A DNA stretch of 42,946 nt from Patescibacteria group bacterium (GCA_028748975.1 JAQTPI010000009.1:1-42946); one strand, 5' to 3'; positions 17,942 to 28,076 are shown, numbered from the stretch's first letter. Numbers and translations are program-made. The notes: generated by a model from the letters alone, not told the origin.

Positions 17942-18013
17942 AGGCCACAGGCGGATTCGAACCGCCGTATAAGGGTTTTGCAGACCCTCGCCTTACCACT
18001 TGGCTATGTGGCC
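17942..18013 (-). tRNA. tRNA-Cys (GCA)
   Basis: GGCCACATAGCCAAGTGGTAAGGCGAGGGTCTGCAAAACCC...GGTTCGAATCC...TGTGGCC. Confidence 0.92.
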
Positions 18014-18019
18014 AAAAAA

Positions 18020-18065
18020 TGATGGAGGATGGTAGACTCTCGCCTTATCGCTTGGCTACCAGGCC
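18020..18065 (-). pseudogene. Partial tRNA-like 5' fragment
   Basis: GGCCTGGTAGCCAAGCGATAAGGCGAGAGTCT resembles the tRNA-Cys 5' half, then diverges. Confidence 0.5.
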
Positions 18066-18183
18066 GTGTTGTTATCCCCTCCTTTCGAAGGAGGGGTGGT
18101 CCGAAGAGCGAAGCGACATCGGACCGGGGTGGTTGTTGTGTTTTTACAACCCCTCCGCGCCTCCCCTTCGAAAAGGGAGGATA
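18066..18183. repeat. Palindromic repeat (ATCCCCTCCTTTCGAAGGAGGGG...CCTCCCCTTCGAAAAGGGAGGAT)
   Basis: Same type at 776-902, 21357-21484, 32011-32130, 34113-34235. Confidence 0.85.
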
Positions 18184-18272
18184 AAACTACATTTAGATTA
18201 GCAAATTTTTTGCGTTTTGACAAATCAAAAACCGCCCCGAGCATCGAGGCGGCTTTTATTTTATCAGTAAAT

Positions 18273-18797
18273 TTACTTTAACATCGCCACTTCCGTTTTG
18301 GCGTCATAAATTTCCACCTTAACCCACTTGGCGCCAAATTTAATGGCGGCCTCGCGGGAAGCCATCCAAACGTCAACGCGGTCAGAGAATTTTTTATTCA
18401 TTCTGTCTTCCACTTCAAAGACTTTGTTGCCGAAAATTTCCGGCATTTTGACTTTGGTATGAAAAGTTAAGAAGTTGGCAGCAACGATACCGTCGCGCAC
18501 GTGAGTGTTGTGGGCGGTAATAAAAGGCGTGCTATCGCACTGGTCAACAGTGGAGGAATAGGCGGTCACCAAAACCCAGCGAGTGGATTTGGGTTGAACG
18601 GTCATGTTGTTGGCAAAAGCCAAGGTTTCATTGCCAGGGATGCCGTCAGAAAGAAAGGTTTTGGCCGGGCCAGTGGCAAAGCCATTATTTTCAGCCGCTA
18701 AAAGATGCTGCGGAAAGATAAATTCCGCTAAAAACACGATTAGGGCTAAGATAAGCACTTTTTTGGCTAAATTATGTTGTTTTTGGTATATAATCAT
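18273..18797 (-). CDS. 3D (Asp-Asp-Asp) domain-containing protein
   Basis: VLVTAYSSTVDQCDSTPFITA; MPEIFGNKVFEVEDRM; VDVWM. Confidence 0.9.
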   Translation of the reverse strand: MIIYQKQHNLAKKVLILALIVFLAEFIFPQHLLAAENNGFATGPAKTFLSDGIPGNETLAFANNMTVQPKSTRWVLVTAYSSTVDQCDSTPFITAHNTHVRDGIVAANFLTFHTKVKMPEIFGNKVFEVEDRMNKKFSDRVDVWMASREAAIKFGAKWVKVEIYDAKTEVAMLK

Positions 18798-18892
18798 ATA
18801 TTTTTGGCTAAGGTTAGCGAAAGTTAGTTATTCCACAGACCTTTTGGGGAATTTAAAAGACTCCATTATCTGGAGTCCTTTTACCCGCTATA

Positions 18893-18921
18893 AGTATAGC
18901 ATGCTTGACAAAACTTGTCAA
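18893..18921 (-). promoter_or_regulatory. Promoter TTGACA-17-TATACT
   Basis: Reverse-strand match upstream of the 3D-domain gene. Confidence 0.75.
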
Positions 18922-18964
18922 GTGTTTTATTGTGGATAAGTTTTTCAAGAAAAAACCGAAGATT

Positions 18965-19513
18965 TTACTCTTCGGCTGTTGAAGCTGGTATAAACCAGGC
19001 TGTTTCGATAATTTTTTTCTCGTGTCTTTGGTATCGTTCAATAATCATTCTTATTGCTCTTTGAATTTCTTTTTTACTGGCCCCGGCCTGTCGGACTAAG
19101 ACCGGTTTGTGCTTATGCCCCTCATTTTTTTTGAAGAAATTTAAAGCTGCTCCATAAGATGATTTGACTTGCAGGGTAATGCAAGTAATTTTTTCTCCCT
19201 CTTTTTCATCTTGTTTTTTTAAACAAAACGGGATATCTTCACCCCGCCAATCAGCCGGTGAATTTTTTGGATTAATTTTTGCGCTTTCCTTATCCACTTC
19301 CGGAAGCTCTAAAATTGCCTCCAAAACACTTTTTTCACCAGTGTCTCCCCGCTGATCGGCAATTTGTTTAAGTAGGTAATTAATGCGCCTACCTTTTCTT
19401 TTGGAAAATATCTCGTAAGGCCGTAGTTTTTTCTTGTGTTTTTTGCGCGAGCCCACCCCCAACCTCCTTCTAGTTGAAAAAACCGTGATTTTATGCGGAA
19501 GTAAATGAACCAC
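18965..19513 (-). CDS. Hypothetical protein
   Basis: 182-aa ORF, charged, with terminator-like hairpin overlapping its end. Confidence 0.65.
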   Translation of the reverse strand: MVHLLPHKITVFSTRRRLGVGSRKKHKKKLRPYEIFSKRKGRRINYLLKQIADQRGDTGEKSVLEAILELPEVDKESAKINPKNSPADWRGEDIPFCLKKQDEKEGEKITCITLQVKSSYGAALNFFKKNEGHKHKPVLVRQAGASKKEIQRAIRMIIERYQRHEKKIIETAWFIPASTAEE

Positions 19514-19543
19514 TTAAATTTTAGCATGAGCTGGAAAATCCTG

Positions 19544-21217
19544 TCAATAGCTTGGTGCCGCTCCAAACATTTCCCGGGGCAAGCCATATTTTTCAATCAA
19601 TTTTTTATTTTGCGCGTTATCTTTCACAAAAATTATATTTTCCTCGTCCACAAAGACCACGCGCCAGTTTAAATCTTTGGCCCGGGTGATGAGAAAGTTT
19701 TGGCCCCAGGGTGTCAAATCCAGACGGTAGAAAAAAATGGCATTAAAATTATATTTTTCATCAAGCTTTTGCCAGCGCGCATCAGATTCCTGCGCGGCAA
19801 TGTAATCATTTTGAAAAAACTCCGCTGGATAGGCCTCGGGCCGATTGTCCACGAAAACTTTTTGTTGCGGATAGAGATAGTAAATTAAATAACCACCAAG
19901 GTCATAATTGTTAAAAATTGGCCCAGTAATTTTTTGTTTCAGAAAAAATTCACCGGCGGCGGCCGCGCCAGGAGACAATTCCAAACCAAATTGGCCGCTG
20001 CCCAAATAATTTGGCGCCCAAAAGAAACAGGCAAAAAGCGCGATTACTAAAAATATTATTCCCCACGCCTCTTTCTTTTTTAAGAATTCATTTAATTTCT
20101 GGCTGGCAACATTGGCGGCGATTAAAACCGGCGCCATTAAACCAAACAGGGCAAAATTGCGCACGGCTTTAATTCCCAAATAACTGACAAAAACGGAAAT
20201 TAAAAACAAAGCCACGGGAAATTTTTCTTGGCGGCGCGCCACCCAAAAAATCCGCCAGAGCCAGCTCAAAATTAAAAGTCCGAATAAAATTTCAAAATAA
20301 ATCGTGGCCGGATAAGCAATTAATTTTTTCAAAAAGAAAAAAGTTTGGTTTTCCAAAACACGATAGCCGTAATTGTTAAAAATCTGAAAAGGATAAAGCA
20401 GGCCTTTTAATCCGGCGGGGTTGAATAAAGTAATCAGGATGGAAATTATGCCAATGAGAGTGAGCTTTCGGAGTTTATCCCGAGTGAGGCCGATCGTAAT
20501 CGGCCGAATCGAGGGATCTCGTGGGGTTTGAGCAGTCTTTTCCAATTTCTGTGGGGATCCCTCGGCTCCCCCGCCAAAATTTTTGCCACAGCAAAAACTT
20601 AGGCGGGTTCGCTCGGGATAGACTATGGTATGGAAAATTTCTTCCACCCAAAACGCCCCCATTAAAAACAAGCCGAAGAAAAAATAGATATGGCAGTTGA
20701 CCCAGATCAGAAAAATCGGCGGCAAAAACCAGAGCCATTTTTGTTGGCCGCTTTCTTTGAATTTAATCAATAAATAAAAAACCAGAGCGGAAAAAAAATA
20801 ACTGATGGCTTCGGGCCGGATTTCCGGTCGGGAAGCCAGAAGCGGAATGGCTGGCAAACAAAATAACAAAAACAATTTCCAATCCGCCAATTTCTGGCCG
20901 GCCAGAAATAAAAAAATAAACGCGCCCAAATTAAGCGCGATGAAAAACAAAGACAAGCCGTTCCAGCCAGCCATTTTTTGTATTAGAAAAAAGATTACGC
21001 CCGTGCCCCAGTGATGATTGAGGAAAGGAAAATCGGGATTGGTATAAGAATAAAAATTACCCTGCGGTACGGTTAAGGTTTGCCAGAAAACCTCGCCGTT
21101 TTTCAGGTGCCTCCCCAAATCCGCCGTGGCCAAATCAATCTTTTTTGCCAAAGCCAAAAAGCAGACGAAAAGAAATAGAATTAAAACTAAAATTAATAAA
21201 ATTTTCTTTTGGTTCAT
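19544..21217 (-). CDS. Polytopic membrane protein (glycosyltransferase-like), contains in-frame repeat-derived segment
   Basis: Many hydrophobic helices; FVDNRPEAYPAEFF near the C-terminus; repeat at 20472-20625. Confidence 0.8.
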   Translation of the reverse strand: MNQKKILLILVLILFLFVCFLALAKKIDLATADLGRHLKNGEVFWQTLTVPQGNFYSYTNPDFPFLNHHWGTGVIFFLIQKMAGWNGLSLFFIALNLGAFIFLFLAGQKLADWKLFLLFCLPAIPLLASRPEIRPEAISYFFSALVFYLLIKFKESGQQKWLWFLPPIFLIWVNCHIYFFFGLFLMGAFWVEEIFHTIVYPERTRLSFCCGKNFGGGAEGSPQKLEKTAQTPRDPSIRPITIGLTRDKLRKLTLIGIISILITLFNPAGLKGLLYPFQIFNNYGYRVLENQTFFFLKKLIAYPATIYFEILFGLLILSWLWRIFWVARRQEKFPVALFLISVFVSYLGIKAVRNFALFGLMAPVLIAANVASQKLNEFLKKKEAWGIIFLVIALFACFFWAPNYLGSGQFGLELSPGAAAAGEFFLKQKITGPIFNNYDLGGYLIYYLYPQQKVFVDNRPEAYPAEFFQNDYIAAQESDARWQKLDEKYNFNAIFFYRLDLTPWGQNFLITRAKDLNWRVVFVDEENIIFVKDNAQNKKLIEKYGLPREMFGAAPSY

Positions 21218-21356
21218 GAATTAATTTTAGCACGAAGGAGAGATAAGTGAATAGGGATTAGAGATTAGTGAAGAGAGAAGAGATGCGATTTAATATTTAT
21301 GATTTAAGAAAATAAGATTATTAAATTGTTAAATGGTTAAATTGGGCAATGTGTAG

Positions 21357-21484
21357 CTATCCTCCCCTTTCGAAGGGGAGGTGGTCCCGAGTCCTCGGGA
21401 CCGGAGGGGTTGTAATGCGGCAACCACAACCACCCCGGCTCGGCCCTATTGGCCTCGCCACCCCTCCTTCGAAAGGAGGGGATA
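21357..21484. repeat. Palindromic repeat (TATCCTCCCCTTTCGAAGGGGAGG...CCTCCTTCGAAAGGAGGGGATA)
   Basis: Family member, see 18066-18183. Confidence 0.85.
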
Positions 21485-21548
21485 ATGGCGGCCAAATAAA
21501 AAACCCGGAAACTTTCGTTTCCGGGTACGATCTGAGATCGGTTTTGTG

Positions 21549-22220
21549 TTACTTGGTTTTCTTGCCGCCCTTTTTCTTGGGCGCCGGTTCGGGCTGCGTT
21601 TCGGGCGCCGGTTCCGATTTCTCGGCCGACACTTCGGACGGCTTCGCTTCGGAGGCGGGCTGGTTCGCGGGCGCCGGTTCGGGCGCGGGCGCGGCGGGCT
21701 TCGCTTCGGGTCGGGGTTTGTAGACCAAGACCGGAATGTTGGCCGTGCCCTCGGCCACCTTCTCCAGTTCCTCGATGGTTTTCGGGAGCAGGTCGGCCGT
21801 GGTTTTCATGTCCGCTTCGTCGATCCCGGTGAGTTTGTCGGGGAGCGTGATCCCGTGCTTTATTGCCGCGGGAATCGCTCCGTCGTAGAAGCGCTGAACT
21901 GCCACGCCTCTGACCGCGCCGGCGTCCATCCGGGGGCGCAGGCTGTAGGCCTTGTAGGTGTTGGTGCCAGCGTTGCGCACCAGCACGATCATTGGCCTGT
22001 CCACTTTGTACATCTGGAAGATGACCTGGCCGTCTTCTTTCCCCTTGACCAGGGATTTGATCATGTAAAGGGGGAATTTGGAACCCGGTTTGACCAGGCC
22101 CACGATGACCTTTGGCCTGACCTTGATCGATATCATGGCGGCGTCCTTTTCATAACCGACGCTCCAGGATACGTTGTCGATGTCGGGGACCGGCTTCCAC
22201 TCGGGTTTTCTGTTGTCCAT
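21549..22220 (-). CDS. Hypothetical protein with Ala/Pro/Glu-rich C-terminal tail, GC-rich
   Basis: SD AGGAGGTGTATC-ATG; hairpin AACCCGGAAACTTTCGTTTCCGGGT downstream. Confidence 0.8.
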   Translation of the reverse strand: MDNRKPEWKPVPDIDNVSWSVGYEKDAAMISIKVRPKVIVGLVKPGSKFPLYMIKSLVKGKEDGQVIFQMYKVDRPMIVLVRNAGTNTYKAYSLRPRMDAGAVRGVAVQRFYDGAIPAAIKHGITLPDKLTGIDEADMKTTADLLPKTIEELEKVAEGTANIPVLVYKPRPEAKPAAPAPEPAPANQPASEAKPSEVSAEKSEPAPETQPEPAPKKKGGKKTK

Positions 22221-22337
22221 GATACACCTCCTAAATAAGTGAAACGTTTACCCCACAAAATTCAGGTGGGGCGTGTGAGTTAAACCGCCGACGCTTTGTA
22301 GGCGTCGCGAATTGCCTGAACGATTTATAAACCGACT

Positions 22338-22718
22338 TCAGGCAGGCCGGGGTTTTTTTACTGGAATGCGCAGAGAATTAAACGGGAAATGTTGGGTGCG
22401 TTTTGTATTTATTTTCTCTACAAAAAATATTTCCCGCATCCCTGCCAGGGGTTTTTCCAAAAAAAAGTTTTCATCTTCATCCACGACAAATATTTCAAAA
22501 GGAAGCCGTGGATTTCTTGGAAAAAATATTTTTCGATTTTTTTGGTCAGAGATCTGAAGCGTATCTTGGCGGTAGAAAATAATCAGAGTCCCGTCGCAGT
22601 CATCATCGTAAATGGCAAAAGTCCGATGACACTTCGGGCAGACGCCGTGAACAGTTTCTTCACACCAAGGACAAAACCAGGTATTGTTCCAGTTCTTAAT
22701 ATTTACTTTCTTTTCCAT
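22338..22718 (-). CDS. Small zinc-ribbon protein
   Basis: WFCPWCEETVHGVCPKCHRTF; start 22718 with SD GAGGT; promoter at 22797-22825. Confidence 0.75.
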   Translation of the reverse strand: MEKKVNIKNWNNTWFCPWCEETVHGVCPKCHRTFAIYDDDCDGTLIIFYRQDTLQISDQKNRKIFFPRNPRLPFEIFVVDEDENFFLEKPLAGMREIFFVEKINTKRTQHFPFNSLRIPVKKPRPA

Positions 22719-22796
22719 AATAATACCTCTTTTTTTATGGGTAGTTGGATTTTGAAAAGAGATTACCACATAAGCCACCTTTTGGCTTAATAAATA

Positions 22797-22825
22797 AGTA
22801 TAGCATAGCTAAAAAAAGTTGTCAA
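22797..22825 (-). promoter_or_regulatory. Promoter TTGACA-17-TATACT
   Basis: Near-consensus boxes, 17-bp spacer. Confidence 0.8.
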
Positions 22826-23004
22826 GTGGATAAGTTTGATTTTTTTCAAAAATAGGCTTAATAATGCCAATTTTTGGCTAAGATTAGCCATTTCCTACGA
22901 ATTTACGAATCCCGAGTACTTGGGACGAATATACGAATAAATTTAAACAAAAAGGGCGGGTTTCAAACCCGCCTCATTTTTCACTTTTCATTTTTCATTA
23001 TTCA

Positions 23005-25389
23005 CTATTTTTTCACCCTCTTCTCCACCGCCTTAATTTTAATCATGGTTTTAATCACCGAATCCGGATTGAGAGAAATTGAGTCAATTCCTTCGCGCAC
23101 CAAAAACTGGGCAAAATCAGGGAAATCCGACGGCGCCTGGCCGCAGATGCCGATTTTTCTTTTGTTTTCTTTGGCTTTCTTGATTATTTCGGAAATCATT
23201 TTTTTCACCGCCGCGTCTTTTTCATTGGCCACATTGGCGATTTTTCCGGAATTTCTGTCCAGCCCCAAAACCAGCATAGTCAAATCATTGGAGCCGATGG
23301 AAAAGCCGTCAAAAATTTTAGAAAATTCATCCGCCAAAATTATATTGGAGGGAATCTCACACATGACGTAAACCTGCAAATTATTCTTGCCGCGGACGAG
23401 TCCCATGCTCTCCATGATTTTTAAAACTTTTCTGCCTTCTTCCGGCGTGCGGCAGAACGGCACCATAATTTTGACATTATCCAAACCCATTTCATCACGC
23501 ACTTTTTTTAGGGCCTTGCATTCCAATTCAAAGGCCGGCTGAAAACCCGGATCATAGTAGCGAGAAGAGCCGCGCCAGCCAATCATCGGGTCGGACTCCA
23601 AGGGTTCAAAATCTTTGCCGCCGATTAAATTGCGATATTCATCGGTTTTAAAATCCGACAGGCGCACAATTACATCTTTGGGATAAAAAGCCGCGGCGAT
23701 GCGCGCGATGCCTTCCGCCAACTCACCAACATAAAAATCTGTTTTGTCAGCATATTCTTTGGTCAGCTTTTCAATTTGTGCTTTAACTTTTTTGTCCGTC
23801 AATTTGTCAAAATTAATCAAAGCCATCGGATGGATTTTGATGTAATTATTAATGATAAATTCTTCGCGCGCCAAGCCCACGCCGTCATTCGGAATGAAAG
23901 AAAATTCAAACGCGCGTTCCGGTTCGCCCACATTCAGCATGATCTTTGTTTTGGGCCGCGCCAGTTTTTTGAGATTGGTTTTTTTAATTCGGTAACCCAC
24001 CAGGCCTTCATAAATTATTCCCGCTTCGCCTTCGGCGCAGTTGACCGTGTATTTTTCTCCATTTTTTAAAACTTCCGTGGCGTTGCCCGTGCCCACGATA
24101 CAAGGCACGCCGAGCTCGCGGCTGACAATCGCCGCGTGGCAGGTGCGGCCGCCGGAGTTGGTGACAATCGCGCCGGCAATTTTCATCACCGGCACCCAAT
24201 CCGGATCAGTCATTTCCGTCACCAAAATTTGGCCAGGCCGAAATTTGCCAATATCTTTAACATCCGTAATCACATGCGCTTCACCCGCGCCAATTTTACT
24301 GCCGATGGATTTGCCGCTGCCAACAATTTTATTTTTAAGTTCTGCCCGATTTTCGGTAATAAGATATTCCTCTAAAACATCATAATTTTTTCGGGAATGG
24401 ACTGTTTCCGGCCGCGCCTGCACCATGAAAAGCTGGCCCGTGCGCCCGTCTTTGGCCCATTCCATATCCATGGGCTTGCCATAATGTTTTTCAATCATGA
24501 CTGCCCACTTGGCCAGCTGGATTACTTCATTATTGGTTAAAGAAAATTTATCCTGGTCTTTGGTTGGCACCGGCACATTTTTAACACTGCCCCCGTCATA
24601 AATCATTTTAATTGCTTTGTCGCCCAAAGTTTTGGAAAGAATGGCATTTTTATTTTTGGCGAGAGTGGGTTTGAAAACATAAAATTCATCCGGATTCACG
24701 CGGCCCTGCACGATGTTTTCACCCAGGCCATAGGTGGCATTAATTAAAACCACGTCTTTAAAACCACTTTCCGTATCAAGTGAAAAGATAATTCCGGAAG
24801 AGGCCAAATCGCTTCGAACCATTTTTTGCACGCCGACCGACAGATAAACTTTAAAATGATTAAAATGATTTTCTTCGCGATAAAAAATGGAGCGGTCGGT
24901 GTACATGGAAGCAAAACATTTTTTAACTGAATCTAAAAGATTTTCCCGGCCGGACACGTTCAAATATGTTTCGCCCATGCCGGCAAAAGAGGCCTCGGGC
25001 AAATCTTCCGCGGTCGCCGAAGTGCGCACCGCCACATCTGGATTTTTGCCCAAGCGGTGATAGGCGGCCAAAATTTTCAATTCCAAATCCGCCGGCATTT
25101 TTCCGCCTTCAATCGCTTCGCGGATATTTCGCGCCCGGCGCGCCAAATCTTTCATGTCATTTTTTTTCAGTCCCTTAAGATTTTGTTTAATTTTGTCTTT
25201 GAGATTGTTTTTTTCAATATAATAGCGGAAAGCCGCGGCCGTGATGGCAAAACCATTGGGCACTTTGATGCCTTTTTGGGTGAGCGTGGAATACATCTCG
25301 CCGAGCGACGAATTTTTGCCGCCGACCAAGGGCGTGTCTTCTTTTCTGATTTCCGAAAACCAGAGGATGTGTTTTTGTTTTAATTTCAT
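23005..25389 (-). CDS. ppsA: Phosphoenolpyruvate synthase
   Basis: VGGKNSSLGEM, AVRTSATAEDLPEASFAGMGETYLN, SGGRTCHAAIVSRELGVPCIVGTG, GSNDLTMLVLGLDR, GICGQAPSD. Confidence 0.97.
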   Translation of the reverse strand: MKLKQKHILWFSEIRKEDTPLVGGKNSSLGEMYSTLTQKGIKVPNGFAITAAAFRYYIEKNNLKDKIKQNLKGLKKNDMKDLARRARNIREAIEGGKMPADLELKILAAYHRLGKNPDVAVRTSATAEDLPEASFAGMGETYLNVSGRENLLDSVKKCFASMYTDRSIFYREENHFNHFKVYLSVGVQKMVRSDLASSGIIFSLDTESGFKDVVLINATYGLGENIVQGRVNPDEFYVFKPTLAKNKNAILSKTLGDKAIKMIYDGGSVKNVPVPTKDQDKFSLTNNEVIQLAKWAVMIEKHYGKPMDMEWAKDGRTGQLFMVQARPETVHSRKNYDVLEEYLITENRAELKNKIVGSGKSIGSKIGAGEAHVITDVKDIGKFRPGQILVTEMTDPDWVPVMKIAGAIVTNSGGRTCHAAIVSRELGVPCIVGTGNATEVLKNGEKYTVNCAEGEAGIIYEGLVGYRIKKTNLKKLARPKTKIMLNVGEPERAFEFSFIPNDGVGLAREEFIINNYIKIHPMALINFDKLTDKKVKAQIEKLTKEYADKTDFYVGELAEGIARIAAAFYPKDVIVRLSDFKTDEYRNLIGGKDFEPLESDPMIGWRGSSRYYDPGFQPAFELECKALKKVRDEMGLDNVKIMVPFCRTPEEGRKVLKIMESMGLVRGKNNLQVYVMCEIPSNIILADEFSKIFDGFSIGSNDLTMLVLGLDRNSGKIANVANEKDAAVKKMISEIIKKAKENKRKIGICGQAPSDFPDFAQFLVREGIDSISLNPDSVIKTMIKIKAVEKRVKK

Positions 25390-25493
25390 AAAAATACCAA
25401 TGCGAATTATTACCAATTTTGTGCGAATTTTGCGAACATATTATTTGTTTCCATTCGCATAATTCGCAGGTAATTCGCTAATAATTCGCATGA

Positions 25494-25892
25494 TTAAATT
25501 CTTATTTTCTTCGCAAACTTCCCTAAATACGGCATCTCCCACATTTCCCCGCGCAGGGCGTTGATGATGCCGAGAATCATCAGTCCCAAAACAATTAACC
25601 AGCCGAAAAAACCAACGAGCCAGCCGATGACCGGGATGGCGCTGACAATGGAAACTAAAATGGAAAAAATGAAAAGCACCAGGCCCTGCTTGCCGTGATG
25701 AAGGCACAGCGGCTCGTTTTTTTTCCATAAAAGCGGCACCAGAAAAAGAATCCAAAGATAGCCGATGGCGGCGATTGTCTTGGGGTCGCCGGAATCCACT
25801 ACTTCTTTTTTAAATTCATCTTTAGCGCGAGTAAATTCACTTTTAATTTCTTGACCCTCATTTTTTGGGGTTTCTTTTTGTTGTTCAGTCAT
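25494..25892 (-). CDS. DUF4870-like small membrane protein
   Basis: PLLWKKNEPLCLHHGKQGLVLF; hydrophobic helices; start trimmed to MTEQQKE. Confidence 0.75.
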   Translation of the reverse strand: MTEQQKETPKNEGQEIKSEFTRAKDEFKKEVVDSGDPKTIAAIGYLWILFLVPLLWKKNEPLCLHHGKQGLVLFIFSILVSIVSAIPVIGWLVGFFGWLIVLGLMILGIINALRGEMWEMPYLGKFAKKIRI

Positions 25893-26036
25893 AAAAATAA
25901 TACAGATTCTCACAGATAGAGCACGGATTTTCACAAATACACAGATTAATTTTCTTTATCATTCCCGCGCAGGCGGGGATCCAGAAATCTGTGTATTTGT
26001 GTCTATCTGTCTGACATCTGTGTCTATCTGTTTTAA
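25893..26036. repeat. Interspersed repeat (CACAGAT...CAGATTTTCACA type)
   Basis: Similar to 28992-29130 between groES and groEL. Confidence 0.75.
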
Positions 26037-26575
26037 TTAATTTTCAGCGTCGGCTCCACCCCTTTTTTAAAAGTCAGGAGCTGATAAATTTTGTAAACAA
26101 TATTAACAAGAATTACGACCACCAAAGCGCGGACCAGCCACCAGATTGGTTCCAAGGCTAAATTATATAATGTCCAAACACGATGGTACAAAATTAATTG
26201 GACTATGGCTAAAATTAAACCCGCTAAAAAAGCGCAAAACAACGGCGCCAGAAAAGACCGCTTGACGCTTTTTTCTTTCAAAAATTTGGCGCTTAAAAAA
26301 ATAAAAGCCGTGATTTGCGCCAGTACACTCACTGGCGAGAAAATTTCATTGGCAAAGTTGGCCATGGCCGGGATGGTGGAAAAAACATAAACCAAAAATT
26401 CCAAGACCGCAAGTGTCAGCGCGATCAGGCGAACTTGGTGCCAATAAAATTTAATGCCCTTTTTGGGCGCGGCCAGTCGGTGCTTCATGTCCGCGATTTT
26501 CGGCGCAATAATTTCTTTTTCAACACCCGAAGATAATTCGTTTTCCGGGGTTAAATTTGGTTGTGGAAATTCCAT
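26033..26575 (-). CDS. Membrane protein, unknown
   Basis: 180-aa ORF with several hydrophobic helices. Confidence 0.7.
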   Translation of the reverse strand: MEFPQPNLTPENELSSGVEKEIIAPKIADMKHRLAAPKKGIKFYWHQVRLIALTLAVLEFLVYVFSTIPAMANFANEIFSPVSVLAQITAFIFLSAKFLKEKSVKRSFLAPLFCAFLAGLILAIVQLILYHRVWTLYNLALEPIWWLVRALVVVILVNIVYKIYQLLTFKKGVEPTLKIN

Positions 26576-26719
26576 AATCTTATTATATCATAAGTGAGGG
26601 TAATAAGTAATAAGTAACTGGTAATAAGGGAAACGGAAATAATAATATAAAGATATAAGGATATAAACTATTTATATATTTGTATAATTTTTACATTTAT
26701 AGGACTCGTCAGACAAAAT

Positions 26720-26756
26720 AAAAACCCTCAGAAGTTTTGGACTTCGAGGGTTTGAT
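26720..26756 (-). terminator. Hairpin AACCCTC(A)GAAG...CTTCGAGGGTT
   Basis: Inverted repeat downstream of the 26767-27204 gene. Confidence 0.6.
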
Positions 26757-26766
26757 GGTTTTTATG

Positions 26767-27204
26767 TTATTTTTTTAGACGAACCCAAATACTGTCTTTG
26801 GAAACTAAAAAATAAATATTTTTATATCTTTGTTCGCCCTTATGATCAAAAATAATGGTTTCGTTTATTTCTGACACAAGGCTGCGCAGGACAGGTTTAC
26901 TCGTCGTTGCTTTTGGAAAGGTCGCGGCGAGGTATGATTTTTTATAATCATACGAGAACCATAGTCCATTTTTTCCATACTTTACATCGCGCAGAGCATA
27001 AAATTCGAAATACCCCGGGTATTCGAGGATTTTTCCGAAGAGGGTTTCGGTTTCTGTGGAAGCAGGTAAAAAAGTGTTGGTTTTACAGGGAACATTCACC
27101 ATTTCATATTGAGGATGGCCAAGCGCCGTAACCTTGTGTGATTGAGGATGGCCAAACACCGCAATCGCCAGCACCAACACCACAATGACCGGTGACTTTT
27201 TCAT
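26767..27204 (-). CDS. Secreted hypothetical protein
   Basis: N-terminal signal-like segment MKKSPVIVVLVLAIAVFG; SD GGAGAAG; promoter at 27264-27292. Confidence 0.7.
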   Translation of the reverse strand: MKKSPVIVVLVLAIAVFGHPQSHKVTALGHPQYEMVNVPCKTNTFLPASTETETLFGKILEYPGYFEFYALRDVKYGKNGLWFSYDYKKSYLAATFPKATTSKPVLRSLVSEINETIIFDHKGEQRYKNIYFLVSKDSIWVRLKK

Positions 27205-27263
27205 GCTTCTTCTCCTTTTTTGGTTCTAGTTTTCAAAGACCTCCGGCGTTTCCGGATAAGATT

Positions 27264-27292
27264 ATTGTAGCATACCTAAAAAATTTTGTCAA
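27264..27292 (-). promoter_or_regulatory. Promoter TTGACA-17-TACAAT
   Basis: Near-consensus boxes. Confidence 0.75.
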
Positions 27293-27383
27293 GTGTTCCA
27301 AATAAAACAAAGGAACTTGCCTTAGGAAAATAAAAAAATCGGCCGCGCTGAGCGTGACCGATATTTGGTCTCGATAGATTTGT

Positions 27384-28076
27384 TTAGGATGATTTTTTAA
27401 TTTTTTCTTTTTGCGAAGCCAGCGATGCAACATCTTGCGTCGCCGACTGATTTGGTAGAAGAACGGCCAAGTCCTCTGGAACTTCTATTTTCACAAGGCT
27501 GTCCATCAGAAAAGTCGATAATTCGGAGTAGGCAACAGCAGCTTTTTGATAAATTAATTCACATTGAGATTTTCCCTTCGCCACTTCCTTTACCAGCGAT
27601 TGCCCCGGGGATATCTCATGTGTTTGTCTTTCTATTAAAACATTTTTATAAGCCTCAAGACGCCTAAGTTGAAGCTGGTCGAGGATCCTAAGCAAGTTTC
27701 CAACCGTGTTTTTTTTATTTGCCACTGTTTCTGGAAGCTGACAATCTGGGTATTGGTTTGTCGGCCAGCGCTTGCTGATTTTTTTGTTGTCTTTTGGTGG
27801 GCCAGATTGACATGGTCCACAACAACCCAAACCATCACCGAAATAAAAAAGAAAAGCACACTCGTTTTCACCCATACCTTCGCCGCATTTCTTGGTGTCA
27901 AAAATTTCTCTTTTTCTTTCTGGTTCCTGTAGGTGGACTATCTCCACCAAACAACCAGGCGCCCACTCTCCCTCTTTATGGATTATGGCATTAGGCGCTC
28001 CCGGGTAGTAGGCAACGATTGTTCCCAATTTTCCATCTCGATTGTCGATTATCAGCTTTCCTTCAAAAAGTTCCAT
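27384..28076 (-). CDS. Hypothetical protein (MELFEGKLIIDNRDGKLG...)
   Basis: SD AAGGAGG upstream of ATG at 28076. Confidence 0.75.
   Translation of the reverse strand: MELFEGKLIIDNRDGKLGTIVAYYPGAPNAIIHKEGEWAPGCLVEIVHLQEPERKREIFDTKKCGEGMGENECAFLFYFGDGLGCCGPCQSGPPKDNKKISKRWPTNQYPDCQLPETVANKKNTVGNLLRILDQLQLRRLEAYKNVLIERQTHEISPGQSLVKEVAKGKSQCELIYQKAAVAYSELSTFLMDSLVKIEVPEDLAVLLPNQSATQDVASLASQKEKIKKSS

Noticed and set aside
21546-22238. 230-aa plus-strand ORF
   Set aside because: Antisense to a minus-strand gene that has SD and terminator; an artefact of high GC.
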